Positions 53,473-62,240 of a stretch of DNA of 64,000 nt are shown one piece after another. Source of the stretch: Terrimonas sp937888905 (lineage in GTDB: Bacteria; Bacteroidota; Bacteroidia; Chitinophagales; Chitinophagaceae). The notes beneath the pieces are model-generated. The model was not told the origin of the DNA and made no database searches. It saw nothing but the letters and a program-made list of their open reading frames with translations. The stretch spans positions 310,001 to 374,000 of the forward strand of contig CALATA010000014.1 in the NCBI GenBank assembly GCA_937888905.1, read 5' to 3'. The translations under genes were made by a program, and so were the position numbers. Every line of letters starts with the position of its first letter. Position 1 is the stretch's first letter.

Positions 53473-53733
53473 TTACCCCGATAATCTGATCTCTTGAAAC
53501 TCAATACTGGCGCAGCCTGCCCCAACATAACCCGATCCCAGCGGGATCACAAACTCCACAATGCAGGTGGAGGAGTTTTTGTCATTATAACGATAAACGC
53601 TGATTAATTCCCAAATACCGACTGAAAGTTTACCACAGTCCTCATCTCCCGGGCAACAAAATCTTTTGCCCCCGCCATCCACAACCAACCCCGATTTGCC
53701 TACATCTTTCAGGGCTTTGCATACACCCACCAA
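53473..53733 (-). CDS. Small Cys/Gly-rich ORF of unknown status
   Basis: 86 codons, with a Gly/Cys-rich middle (DGGGKRFCCPGDEDCGK) and a C-terminal segment (FVIPLGSGYVGAGCASIEFQ) with a beta-strand-like pattern. No family match. It lies just upstream of the SPASM remnant on the same strand, so it could be a substrate or a fragment of a larger gene. Support is weak. Confidence 0.3.
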   Translation of the reverse strand: MVGVCKALKDVGKSGLVVDGGGKRFCCPGDEDCGKLSVGIWELISVYRYNDKNSSTCIVEFVIPLGSGYVGAGCASIEFQEIRLSG

Positions 53734-53772
53734 CTAATTCCTCCCGAGCTTTGACCTATTAAATTAATTAGT

Positions 53773-54777
53773 ATGATAATGAAGCAAATAAAACTGGGAA
53801 GCCAGGGTTTGATCGTGCCAGTGACAGGCCTGGGCTGTATGGGCATGACGGGTTTTGAAGAAGGAAATATGTACGGCCCCGCCGATGAACAGGAAGCTAT
53901 TGCCACCATTCATCGCTCACTCGAGTTAGGCGGTAATTTTTTAGATACGGCCGATTTGTACGGCCCTTTCAAAAATGAGCAGTTGATCGCCAAAGCAATT
54001 GTTGGTAACAGGGATAAATATATTATTGCTACAAAGTTCGGGTGGGAGATAGATGATAATAACAAAGTGACCTGGGCTATCAATGGCAAAAAGGCCTACG
54101 TCAAAAAGGCGGTGGAACGTTCCCTTAAGAATCTTAACACCGACTATATCGATTTATATTATATGCACCGGCTTGATAAGAACACGCCCATCGAAGAAAC
54201 CATGGAGGCGATGAGTACATTGGTGAAGGAAGGAAAAGTGGGTTACCTCGGGCTTTCAGAAGTTTCTTCCGAGACTATTAAACGTGCTCATGCGGTTCAC
54301 CCGGTTACGGCAGTACAAAGCGAGTATTCTTTGTTTGAGCGCACAGCAGAAGAACGTGGCATTCTGAGTACATTGAACGATTTGGGAATAGGTTTTGTTG
54401 CTTATTCGCCATTAGGACGCGGTTTTTTATCCGGACAGATCAGGTCCATTGACGACTTACCTGAGAATGATTTTCGCCGGGCCATTCCCCGTTTCCAGGA
54501 AGCTCATTTTTACAAGAATCTGGAGTTGGTTAAAGCAATTGAGACAATGGCCGAAGAGAAAAAAGTCACCACATCACAGTTGGCGCTGGCCTGGATTATA
54601 AATAAGGGCATCGTGCCTATTCCGGGTACCAAAAGAAGAAAATATGTAGAGCAAAATATAGCGGCCACCGAAATTGAATTAACCCCGGCTGATATGTCGA
54701 AGCTTGAAAACATTGTGCCGTTAGGTACCGATACCGGCCACCCATACGACGAGTTTAGCATGGGGCTTATTGATTAA
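53773..54777 (+). CDS. Aldo/keto reductase
   Basis: 334 aa. TIM-barrel NADPH-dependent oxidoreductase with the catalytic tetrad visible: Asp and Tyr in LDTADLYG, Lys in IATKFG, and His in YYMHRLD, and the C-terminal coenzyme-binding IPGTKRRKYVEQNI. It is of the AKR11/YghZ-like open-barrel type (VGYLGLSEVS; SPLGRGFLSG). It would reduce aldehydes or ketones. An AraC regulator follows 59 bases downstream on the same strand and may control it. The ATG at 53779 is an alternative start. Confidence 0.9.
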   Translation: MIMKQIKLGSQGLIVPVTGLGCMGMTGFEEGNMYGPADEQEAIATIHRSLELGGNFLDTADLYGPFKNEQLIAKAIVGNRDKYIIATKFGWEIDDNNKVTWAINGKKAYVKKAVERSLKNLNTDYIDLYYMHRLDKNTPIEETMEAMSTLVKEGKVGYLGLSEVSSETIKRAHAVHPVTAVQSEYSLFERTAEERGILSTLNDLGIGFVAYSPLGRGFLSGQIRSIDDLPENDFRRAIPRFQEAHFYKNLELVKAIETMAEEKKVTTSQLALAWIINKGIVPIPGTKRRKYVEQNIAATEIELTPADMSKLENIVPLGTDTGHPYDEFSMGLID

Positions 54778-54836
54778 CGCGTTTTGCATGCCGCGGCATC
54801 CGCCACGCTGCACCGTAAATTGTTTAAATTTGTAGT

Positions 54837-55733
54837 ATGAATGCCATCAGGTCAGTCTCAGAGTTTCATCGCTTACTCTCGTTACCCGAGCCACGTCACC
54901 CATTGGTAAGTGTGATTAATCTCGCTGAAAGTATTTTCCTGGAAGATGATGTATGGAAAGGTTTTGTGAACAGATTTTATTGTGTTGCCCTCAAAAGGGA
55001 AGCCAAAGGGAAGATACGATATGGTCAGCAACATTATGATTACGATAAGGGTGTTCTGAGCTTTACTGCCCCTAATCAAGTTCAATACCTTGACCTCAAA
55101 AACGTAGAGTGCGGATCAGGTTACCTGCTCATTTTTCATCCTGACTTTTTGCTGGCTCATCCGCTGGCAGGCACGATCAACCGGTATAACTTTTTCTCTT
55201 ACGCTGTAAACGAAGCGTTGCATCTTTCTGCTGAAGAAGAAGAAGATCTTATTGCAATATTGAACAAGATCGATAAGGAATGCCTGCATATTGATAAGTA
55301 TACCCAGGAAATTATCCTGTCGCAAATTGAGTTGTTACTTAATTATTCCAATCGGTTTTACGAGCGGCAGTTTATTACCCGGAAAAATCACAATCATCAA
55401 CTGCTTACCAGGTTTGAACAACTTGTTGATGAGTATTTTGACAGCAGTACCACAGCGCAGCCGGAACTATTAACGGTACAGCGCATGGCCGAACGCATGA
55501 ACCTGTCTCCAAACTACCTGAGCGATCTGCTGCGGATGCATACAGGCCAAAATACACAACAACATATACATCAGCGGTTGATTGAAAAAGCGAAAGAAAA
55601 ACTCTCGACGACAAATTTATCGGTAAGCGAAATTGCTTATGCATTAGGCTTTGAGCACGCACAATCGTTCAGTACGCTCTTTAAGAAGAAAACCAGTTTG
55701 TCACCCCTTGAATTCCGGCGGACATTTAACTGA
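54837..55733 (+). CDS. AraC-family transcriptional regulator
   Basis: 298 aa. The N-terminal part is a cupin-like ligand domain (about 1-150; VLSFTAPNQVQYLDLKNVEC), and the C-terminal 100 residues form the AraC DNA-binding domain with two helix-turn-helix segments (VQRMAERMNLSPNYLSDLLR; SVSEIAYALGFEHAQSFSTL) and the conserved end SPLEFRRTFN. Located right after an aldo/keto reductase gene, a common arrangement for a regulator of a stress-inducible reductase. Terminator follows at 55756. Confidence 0.85.
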   Translation: MNAIRSVSEFHRLLSLPEPRHPLVSVINLAESIFLEDDVWKGFVNRFYCVALKREAKGKIRYGQQHYDYDKGVLSFTAPNQVQYLDLKNVECGSGYLLIFHPDFLLAHPLAGTINRYNFFSYAVNEALHLSAEEEEDLIAILNKIDKECLHIDKYTQEIILSQIELLLNYSNRFYERQFITRKNHNHQLLTRFEQLVDEYFDSSTTAQPELLTVQRMAERMNLSPNYLSDLLRMHTGQNTQQHIHQRLIEKAKEKLSTTNLSVSEIAYALGFEHAQSFSTLFKKKTSLSPLEFRRTFN

Positions 55734-55755
55734 TAAGAGATATACGCACCGAAGA

Positions 55756-55782
55756 GGGCTGACTGCGGTCGGCCCTTTTTTT
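55756..55782 (+). terminator. Rho-independent terminator after the AraC gene
   Basis: GGGCTGAC (55756-55763), a four-base loop and GTCGGCCC (55768-55775) form an 8-bp stem, followed by seven T residues. It lies after the AraC gene and overlaps the end of the convergent serine hydrolase gene. Confidence 0.8.
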
Positions 55783-56857
55783 ATTTCCCTAAGGCGTTGA
55801 AAAGTTTAGTGAGAATAAAATATGCCCTCGTATGCGCATACCAACTGCCGTACGCATTTGACGTCATGGCGATAATCATTTTTTCTTCTGGCACAACCAC
55901 CAGATGATTGCCGCCATTGCCGGATGCCCATAGATAGCTGACTTCTCTCGTGCCAAATTTCCTTTTCGATCTGTACCAAAGCATCCCGTATCCGTCGGCC
56001 AAAGGATTATAGTCGCCTATGGCAGGAGAGTTTTCGTTCAGTAAGCGATTCATATAAGCATCATCCGCCAGTTGCTTATTTCCCCATTTTCCTTTGTTGA
56101 CCACCAGTACTCCCAATTTTGCAAAATCAAGTGTGGAGAGATAAAGATTACCAGCCCCGCCAGTCTGGTTAGCTGCATTTGTATACCAGTAAAATTCTTT
56201 TATCTCCAATGGGTCAAAAACTTTCTGCCGGGCAAATTCCTTTAAACTCATACCAGATTTTTCTTCGATGATCGCGCCAATCAACACAGCATTGATATCG
56301 GCATATACCCATTTTTTCCCAGGTGTGCGGGCTAATGGCACTCTTAACAAATAGTCTAGCCATTCGTCCCTGGCCATCCAGTTGCCTTCGCTGCCGGGCC
56401 TTTCAGGTTTGTCGGAGTCAGCGTCTAATCCGGATACCATATTCAACAGGTGGATGAGCTTGACCCTCTTGTAATCTTCGTGCATGAAAGGATATTTCTC
56501 CTTCGGAAATAAAGAGTAAACATCCTGCTCTACATTTTTTACCAGTCCCTCCTGGATAGCCACTCCAAGCAGCAAAGCAGTTATACTCTTGCCGGCAGAC
56601 CGGATATCATGTATGTGATTTCGCCAGAATGTATTGTAGTAGTTTTCCAATACAATTTTATTGTCTTTGATAACAACCAATCCCAGGAAATCTCTTTGCC
56701 TGAATTTGGAAAGCGTATCATTAAGTGCCTGAATGGAATCCTTGTTAAATCCGGCATCCTGCGGACTGATAGCCGGAAGGTTGGGGACAGCTTGTCTTTG
56801 TGCCTGTGCAAAGAAGGAAAATGACAGAAGGAAGAGAATGAGAAATCTTCGTCTCAT
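55781..56857 (-). CDS. Serine hydrolase (beta-lactamase-like), secreted
   Basis: 358 aa with a signal peptide (MRRRFLILFLLSFSFFAQAQ). The class C beta-lactamase/D-Ala-D-Ala carboxypeptidase fold has SAGK (87-90) as its SxxK active site, a tyrosine-containing motif (KKWVYADINAVLIG) and a C-terminal WASGNGGNHLVVVPEEK region. The substrate cannot be told from sequence; peptidoglycan peptides or esters are usual. A fragment of this same gene is present at 40331-40553. The end meets the AraC gene's terminator. Confidence 0.85.
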   Translation of the reverse strand: MRRRFLILFLLSFSFFAQAQRQAVPNLPAISPQDAGFNKDSIQALNDTLSKFRQRDFLGLVVIKDNKIVLENYYNTFWRNHIHDIRSAGKSITALLLGVAIQEGLVKNVEQDVYSLFPKEKYPFMHEDYKRVKLIHLLNMVSGLDADSDKPERPGSEGNWMARDEWLDYLLRVPLARTPGKKWVYADINAVLIGAIIEEKSGMSLKEFARQKVFDPLEIKEFYWYTNAANQTGGAGNLYLSTLDFAKLGVLVVNKGKWGNKQLADDAYMNRLLNENSPAIGDYNPLADGYGMLWYRSKRKFGTREVSYLWASGNGGNHLVVVPEEKMIIAMTSNAYGSWYAHTRAYFILTKLFNALGK

Positions 56858-56961
56858 ATTTTTAGTTGAGTTTATATATTGTCGATGTGCCGGGACAGTG
56901 ATCTGGCTTCCCGGACAAGGATTTAATTGTGGAGAGCGGCGCCGTTAAATCTCCTCGCCAA

Positions 56962-57426
56962 TCATTTTACATCCCTGCTCTTTTCCCATTCCTCCTTTGT
57001 CATTTCAAATTTTACTTCTTTTCTCCCGTGCAGGCCGTTCCGGCGCCAACCCGATCTGGTGTAAAATTTCTCGGCTTTGGTAGCCGGCGCCGTGCCCAGC
57101 CAGACATCCGTCTTGCCGGTAGAGAAATACCAGTCGAGCATGATCCGCTGCAGTTCGCGACCGATCCCTTTGCCTTCGTAATACGGATGTACGAACAATG
57201 CCCAGATATTATTCTCCTGCAGATCCGCAATCGCAAAGCCCGCTATGGCTCTGTCGATTTCACAAACCCAGCCTTTTCCACGCCGGGTCATGAATTCTTC
57301 GCAATCGGCATCGCTTACCAGTGCAGGATCGGACAACGTATTTTCCTTAACCGAATTCCTGACTATCTGTATTTGACGTATATCGGTAATTTTCGCCTCC
57401 CGGAAGATCATGTGCTTAATTTTCAT
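56962..57426 (-). CDS. GNAT-family N-acetyltransferase
   Basis: 154 aa from the ATG at 57426 (MKIKHMIFREAKITDIRQIQ); the frame is open further upstream but the family fold begins here. The acetyl-CoA binding loop reads IWALFVHPYYEGKGIGRELQ (motif A), and the end WLGTAPATKAEKFYTRSGW is motif B. It transfers an acetyl group to an unidentified small molecule or protein. A VOC-family gene starts 128 bases away on the other strand. Confidence 0.85.
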   Translation of the reverse strand: MKIKHMIFREAKITDIRQIQIVRNSVKENTLSDPALVSDADCEEFMTRRGKGWVCEIDRAIAGFAIADLQENNIWALFVHPYYEGKGIGRELQRIMLDWYFSTGKTDVWLGTAPATKAEKFYTRSGWRRNGLHGRKEVKFEMTKEEWEKSRDVK

Positions 57427-57554
57427 TGAAGGTATTGAATATCCTTCACGCCAGCACCGTCCCGTCGTCGCATTCTGCCCTGTAAATTGTCGTGTTCGTA
57501 CACCAACGCCTATCGGATCCGCTTTTACCTTTAAATCACTTAATAAAAACAATT

Positions 57555-57965
57555 ATGCCAACACAAATTTTTGTCAATCTTCCGGTTCAGGATCTCAACA
57601 AGTCCGTGGAATTTTTCACTAAGTTGGGCTACACGTTCAATCCGCAGTTTACCGATGAAAAAGCTACCTGCATGATCATCAGCGATACGATTTATGTGAT
57701 GCTGCTGACGGTGCCTTTTTTCCAGACTTTTACAAAAAAGGAAATTGTGGACGCGCACAAATCCATCGAGTGTACCATTTGCCTGTCTGCCGACAGCAAA
57801 GAGGCCGTGGATGAAATAGTCAGCAAGGCACAGGCGGCAGGCGCCACCATACCCAATCCTCCCTCTGACTACGGATTTATGTACCAGCACAGTTTTGAAG
57901 ACCTTGACGGGCATCATTGGGAAGCGGTGTGGATGAATCCCAATGTTCCTGAACAGCAGGGGTAA
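57555..57965 (+). CDS. VOC-family (glyoxalase-like) protein
   Basis: 136 aa from the ATG at 57555. It has the beta-alpha-beta-beta-beta vicinal oxygen chelate pattern: FVNLPVQDLNKSVEFFTKLG, YTFNPQFTDEKATCMIIS, and FMYQHSFEDLDGHHWEAVWM. Members bind divalent metal and act in lactoylglutathione lyase, dioxygenase or antibiotic resistance roles. The exact reaction is not predictable. A strong terminator follows. Confidence 0.85.
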   Translation: MPTQIFVNLPVQDLNKSVEFFTKLGYTFNPQFTDEKATCMIISDTIYVMLLTVPFFQTFTKKEIVDAHKSIECTICLSADSKEAVDEIVSKAQAAGATIPNPPSDYGFMYQHSFEDLDGHHWEAVWMNPNVPEQQG

Positions 57966-57972
57966 GTTGTTG

Positions 57973-58005
57973 AAAAGCTACCGCCGGCCGGCGGTAGCTT
58001 TTTTT
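57973..58005 (+). terminator. Rho-independent terminator after the VOC gene
   Basis: AAAAGCTACCGCC and GGCGGTAGCTTTT (around 57973-58003) pair perfectly with a GGCC loop, followed by T residues. It can end transcription from both sides because a GNAT remnant ends against it on the minus strand. Confidence 0.8.
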
Positions 58006-58256
58006 ATATAAGCTTATAAATGAATTCCGTTATTTCCGCCGGTCTCGCATTGCCAAAGCCTTTGTCCTCTCCAATCTTTATAAAGCCACATTTCTCCAGC
58101 ACTTTTTGTGATAGGGCGGGTGTTTTCGAGCGTGAGAAAGTTTTTCAATACAGTTGTGGCCATCCCTTTTTCACATAGCGATTTATAAAATTAGTAATGC
58201 GGGTGATCACGACTGAAGCCATTACGCCCCAGGACAGACCCCTGATGTACCATAAA
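58004..58256 (-). pseudogene. GNAT acetyltransferase remnant with frameshifts
   Basis: Three overlapping minus-strand frames can be read in series: YIRGLSWGVMASVVITRITN, then ATTVLKNFLTLENT, then ALSQKVLEKCGFIKIGEDKG with stop at 58004. The end matches the C-terminal part of GNAT enzymes (NxxSQxVLEKCGF). Two frameshifts and no N-terminal part show it is decayed. Confidence 0.55.
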
Positions 58257-58259
58257 AAA

Positions 58260-58298
58260 ACTAAGAATTATTTCTTACTATAAGAAATGTTTCTTAGT
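58260..58298 (+). promoter_or_regulatory. Nested dyad operator before blaI
   Basis: ATTTCTTA-3-TAAGAAAT (58270-58288) is a perfect inverted repeat, framed by outer ACTAAGAA (58260-58267) and TTCTTAGT (58291-58298), all within 50 bases of the blaI ATG. It is well placed to bind a BlaI dimer and to regulate the whole bla-like operon. Confidence 0.6.
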
Positions 58299-58306
58299 TT
58301 TAGTTC

Positions 58307-58708
58307 ATGGCTAAGGTAATTTCAACCAAACACGACGCACAGGAACCTACCAAATCCGAACTCGAGATCCTGCAGATACTCTGGCAGGCCGGCCCTTCGA
58401 CGGCACGTTTCGTCAACGATCACCTCAACGAACAGGTCCGTCCGGTCATCTACATGTCCACACTCAAACTCATGCAGATCATGGTAGAAAAAGGCATGCT
58501 CACCAAGGATGATACAAAGGCCAAACACGTTTACGCTGCTGCGCAGGAAGAGGCGAAGACAAAAAAAGCCTTGCTGAACACCATCGTCGACCGCGTTTTC
58601 CAGGGATCGCCGTCCGATCTTGTTATGCAATTGCTCGGTGGCAAAAAGCTAACCGCCGAAGAAAAGAAAACGTTTGAAGCATTGATCAAAAAACTCGAAC
58701 AACAATAA
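58307..58708 (+). CDS. blaI: BlaI/MecI-family transcriptional repressor
   Basis: 133 aa. Winged helix with TKSELEILQILWQAGPSTAR and YMSTLKLMQIMVEKGMLTKD, then a C-terminal dimerisation part. It should bind the dyad upstream and repress the operon until cleaved by the BlaR1-like protease encoded two bases downstream. The start codon lies 8 bases after the outer dyad arm. Confidence 0.9.
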   Translation: MAKVISTKHDAQEPTKSELEILQILWQAGPSTARFVNDHLNEQVRPVIYMSTLKLMQIMVEKGMLTKDDTKAKHVYAAAQEEAKTKKALLNTIVDRVFQGSPSDLVMQLLGGKKLTAEEKKTFEALIKKLEQQ

Positions 58709-58709
58709 T

Positions 58710-60038
58710 ATGTTTAACGATTTTCTGCACCTGTTGAGTTGGACGCTGATCCATTCGTTGTGGATCGGGGCAGTCGTATTCATCCTGACGGTTGCGGGAC
58801 TGATCCTCACGCAACGAGCTTCCGCGGCCTCCAGGTACAATGTACTCATCGCCCTGCTGGTGCTTTTTATAGCTGGTATCATAGCCGCATGCTTTTTTAC
58901 ATTCCGGAGCACTGATGACCACTTGATCATTTCGACGGGAACGAATTATTATACGCCGGTCCGGCCTGCAATTGGTTTCGTTGATCAATATGCCGTATGG
59001 ATCGTTTCGCTGTGGGCCGTATTCGTGGTGTTTAAATTGTTCCGGTTGTACCATAATGTTTATGGCATACGTCAGCTGAGGAGGTCTTCCACACCTTTAG
59101 TAAACAGAGAATGGAAACAGGTATTTTCAATGTTTACATCATACCTGACCATCGGTAAACCCGTGCTTCTCGCGGAATCGGCAAAGATAAAAGCGCCGGT
59201 AACCATAGGTCATTTTAAACCAATGATCATAGTGCCGGCAGGTTTCTTTTCGCAATTGCCTTACGTGCAAATAGAAGCGATTCTTTTTCATGAACTCGCC
59301 CATATTTATCGCCGCGATTATCTCGTTAACGCCCTGCAGCATATTGCCGGCATGCTCTTCTTTTTCAATCCGGCTTTTGTCTGGCTTTCACGGCTTATCC
59401 GGCAACAACGCGAGATATGCTGCGATGACCTGGTACTGTTTTGCAATGGCAATAAAACGGGGTACCTCAAAGGATTGCTGGCCTTCGGCTTCGCGGATAA
59501 TAGCAACCATTTCGCATTGAGTGCAAAAGGAAGCCCGCTTGCCAGACGTTTGCACCGCCTGATTGATAAGCGTAACGAGACGGTTGGCTTTTTACCTAAA
59601 CTTATTGTATTGATGCTTTTGCTGACTATTCCCGTTACGCTGGTATCGTTGCAGGACATGACTGAAACAGCATTGGTGGGAAAAAATGACGTACAACATG
59701 TGTTGAAATATCCGGCCGCGGCACCTGCGAAAGTGGTAAGGACGAAAAGAAAAATTAAACCAGCTCCGCAACAGGATACCACGTTTCACCTTGCCAGTAT
59801 CCGTTTTGAAAAAAGTAACGAGGACATGGCCAACCGCATCATGACGGTGAAGGACGAAGAAGGCAATACGTATCATCTGCGGGTAGAGAAAAGTGAATTG
59901 GTGGCTTTATCGATCAACGATAATATCATTCCTGAAAATGAATTGACTGCGCATCTCGGTTTGTTTGCACGGATCGACGATGCGTGGAATAAAAGACGGG
60001 CAGCGAAAGCCGCCTATATGGCTAAATTAAATTTGTAA
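58710..60038 (+). CDS. blaR1: BlaR1/MecR1-like M56 metallopeptidase
   Basis: 442 aa. Four membrane helices in the N-terminal half surround the zinc-binding active site HELAHIYRRD (194-203) typical of M56 peptidases. The C-terminal part is a periplasmic extension without a clear penicillin-binding domain. Known relatives sense beta-lactams or cell-wall stress and cleave BlaI. The gene begins one base after the blaI stop. The stimulus here is not evident. Confidence 0.85.
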   Translation: MFNDFLHLLSWTLIHSLWIGAVVFILTVAGLILTQRASAASRYNVLIALLVLFIAGIIAACFFTFRSTDDHLIISTGTNYYTPVRPAIGFVDQYAVWIVSLWAVFVVFKLFRLYHNVYGIRQLRRSSTPLVNREWKQVFSMFTSYLTIGKPVLLAESAKIKAPVTIGHFKPMIIVPAGFFSQLPYVQIEAILFHELAHIYRRDYLVNALQHIAGMLFFFNPAFVWLSRLIRQQREICCDDLVLFCNGNKTGYLKGLLAFGFADNSNHFALSAKGSPLARRLHRLIDKRNETVGFLPKLIVLMLLLTIPVTLVSLQDMTETALVGKNDVQHVLKYPAAAPAKVVRTKRKIKPAPQQDTTFHLASIRFEKSNEDMANRIMTVKDEEGNTYHLRVEKSELVALSINDNIIPENELTAHLGLFARIDDAWNKRRAAKAAYMAKLNL

Positions 60039-60068
60039 TACCTCCCGGTCATTTAAATCAGCAAATAC

Positions 60069-61460
60069 ATGAATAATTTTTTCAAAGCACTTACCGTGCT
60101 CCTGGTATTCTATTGCCCCAACCTTTCCGCGCAGGACAGTACCACGTCCAGGATCGACCGTTTACTGGCCAGCCAGTTCAAACCCGATGAGCCCGGCGCC
60201 ACCGTGTTGGTTGCCAAAGGCGGACAGGTCATTTATCAGCGGTCTTTTGGCATGGCACAGTTGGAACTCCGGGTGCCTTCCGATACCTCGATGGTGTATT
60301 ACATCGGTTCCAACACCAAACAATTTACAGCCATTGCCATTCTGCAATTGATGGAAAAAGGTTTGCTATCGCTGGAAGATACATTGGGAAAATATGTATC
60401 CTGTAAAGCACCGATATCGCAGATCACGATCCGGCAATTATTGTCACACACATCGGGATTGAATGGGAATGGTTACGCCGATTCGTCGAATATTCCGGCA
60501 GGGAAAACGAGGCAGGCCGATGTAGAACGGTTTGCGGCAAAGAACCAAGAGTTTGCAGCAGGCAGCCAATGGAAATACAACAACGCCAACTTTCAAACGC
60601 TCGGGTACATTATAGAAAAAGTGAGCGGGAAAACCTATCAGGACTATATCACGGAAAATATTTTTAAACCATCCGGTATGAACAGCTCGTTTGTGGCCAC
60701 CGGCGATGAATCCATCATCAAGGGACGGCCCGGAGGGTATGGCATTCTGCGTCGGGGTATTGTAAATATGTACGTCCGCGACATCTATGACTTATTTGCG
60801 TCGGGCGGAATACTGGCAACGGCGCTGGATATGTACCGTTGGAATGAGGCCCTGAAAGCCGGGAAGCTTGTCAGTAAAAAAACATGGCAACTGGCTTTAA
60901 CGCCGCAAACACTGAATGATGGACGGTTTACCTTTTACGGTTTTGGCTGGTATATCGATAGCCTGAAGGGGAGTGTGCTGTACCGGCATGGCGGCGCGGT
61001 ACCGGGATTCATTTCCGAAACCATGTACCTGCCTGCAGAAGACATCTACATTGTGTTCCTGCTGAATGCAGAATCGGCAGTGATGCCGCAGGCGCTGGCA
61101 CGCATCATCGCAGCGGACCTGGCAGGTAAACCCTACAAATTCGAAGAAAGCGCGATCACGCAAAAAGAGTTATCGCAATACGTGGGTGTTTATGAAAGTG
61201 ACAAAAAAGAACTGGTCAACATTACGGAAACCGGCGGAAAGCTTTACTGGCAAAGGCTTGGGGGGCGTAAATATGAGATCAGGCGATCGGCACCGGATCA
61301 ATTTTATTTCGAGAAGGATTTTCTTTGGATCGATTTTGGACGCAACAGCCGGAAAAAAGTAGACAGGCTTTCTTTTGGCCGTGTGGGTATCTGGCCTTCG
61401 CCCTGGGCAAAGACCGATAAGCCACTAATGCAATTATCGGAAACCGGGCAACAGCTTTAA
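60069..61460 (+). CDS. Secreted serine hydrolase (beta-lactamase-like)
   Basis: 463 aa, signal peptide (MNNFFKALTVLLVFYCPNLS), then a class C-like fold with SNTK (81-84) as the SxxK motif, YNN in WKYNNANF as the Tyr motif, and HGGAVPGF near the end as the KTG-like triad element. The last 100 residues form an extra DUF3471-like domain (QYVGVYESDKKE). It follows blaR1 by 30 bases, so this is the likely output gene of the BlaI-controlled operon; whether it hydrolyses beta-lactams is not shown. Confidence 0.8.
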   Translation: MNNFFKALTVLLVFYCPNLSAQDSTTSRIDRLLASQFKPDEPGATVLVAKGGQVIYQRSFGMAQLELRVPSDTSMVYYIGSNTKQFTAIAILQLMEKGLLSLEDTLGKYVSCKAPISQITIRQLLSHTSGLNGNGYADSSNIPAGKTRQADVERFAAKNQEFAAGSQWKYNNANFQTLGYIIEKVSGKTYQDYITENIFKPSGMNSSFVATGDESIIKGRPGGYGILRRGIVNMYVRDIYDLFASGGILATALDMYRWNEALKAGKLVSKKTWQLALTPQTLNDGRFTFYGFGWYIDSLKGSVLYRHGGAVPGFISETMYLPAEDIYIVFLLNAESAVMPQALARIIAADLAGKPYKFEESAITQKELSQYVGVYESDKKELVNITETGGKLYWQRLGGRKYEIRRSAPDQFYFEKDFLWIDFGRNSRKKVDRLSFGRVGIWPSPWAKTDKPLMQLSETGQQL

Positions 61461-61569
61461 TGCGCGTTTAACATTTTTTAACCCGTTTGCCCTGACCTGA
61501 AGCCGTTTATCCACAAACAACTTTATCGATGGAAATGTGCCCCCTTATTTTTGGCGATATACATTAACC

Positions 61570-62217
61570 ATGACCACTAAACTTTCCAACAACAAATTAC
61601 TCAGCCTGGTGCTGCTGGCGATTCCGCTGGTATTGATCTATGTTCCGTTTGCAAAATTTCCCTGGCACATCGGAGGTATCGGATTGGTGGTGCTTTTGCT
61701 CACCTGGCTGCAGGACCGCAACCTGAAGGCGCTCAACTTTAAAACGATTACGGGCAAGACTATCCTGACAGCTATTGTTCTGTGGATCATTCTCGAGTTG
61801 AGCATGGACTTTATTGTTCAGCCACTTATTACACGTATACTCAACGAGCCTGCCGACTATGGCGTTTTTGCCGGACTCGAAGGGAAAACGAAAACCTACT
61901 GGAAAATGTTGGGCTATATGTGGATCAGCGCGGCGATCGGAGAGGAACTGTTGTTCAGAGGGTATGTATTCGCGCAGCTCAAAAAAATCATTGGCGACCA
62001 AAAATTGGTCAGTATTTTAATAAGTGCTGTTTTATTCTCCGTCCCGCATCTTTACCAGGGCACAGCGGGATTGATCACCACGTTTATATTCGGTCTGGCA
62101 TTCGGGTTTATTTATGTCAGGTATCAAAATCTTTACCTGAACATCATCGTTCACGGACTGATCGATTCGTTTTTTCTGACGATGGCTTACCTCGGGTATT
62201 TGTCTTTCTTTGGGTAG
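61570..62217 (+). CDS. CPBP-family intramembrane metalloprotease
   Basis: 215 aa from the ATG at 61570. Several membrane helices and the CPBP/Abi signature EELLFRGYVFAQL (Glu-Glu-x3-Arg) with FSVPHLYQG and NIIVHGLIDSFF supplying the His residues. Such proteases process membrane proteins or, in some bacteria, protect against bacteriocins. It stands 109 bases after the serine hydrolase and might be the last gene of that operon. Confidence 0.8.
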   Translation: MTTKLSNNKLLSLVLLAIPLVLIYVPFAKFPWHIGGIGLVVLLLTWLQDRNLKALNFKTITGKTILTAIVLWIILELSMDFIVQPLITRILNEPADYGVFAGLEGKTKTYWKMLGYMWISAAIGEELLFRGYVFAQLKKIIGDQKLVSILISAVLFSVPHLYQGTAGLITTFIFGLAFGFIYVRYQNLYLNIIVHGLIDSFFLTMAYLGYLSFFG

Positions 62218-62240
62218 GAAACCTAATCTTGAAAAAGCAT

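Noticed and set aside
57492..57554. Upstream extension of the VOC protein
   Set aside because: The ATG at 57555 begins the family fold; the extra codons overlap the divergent promoter region.
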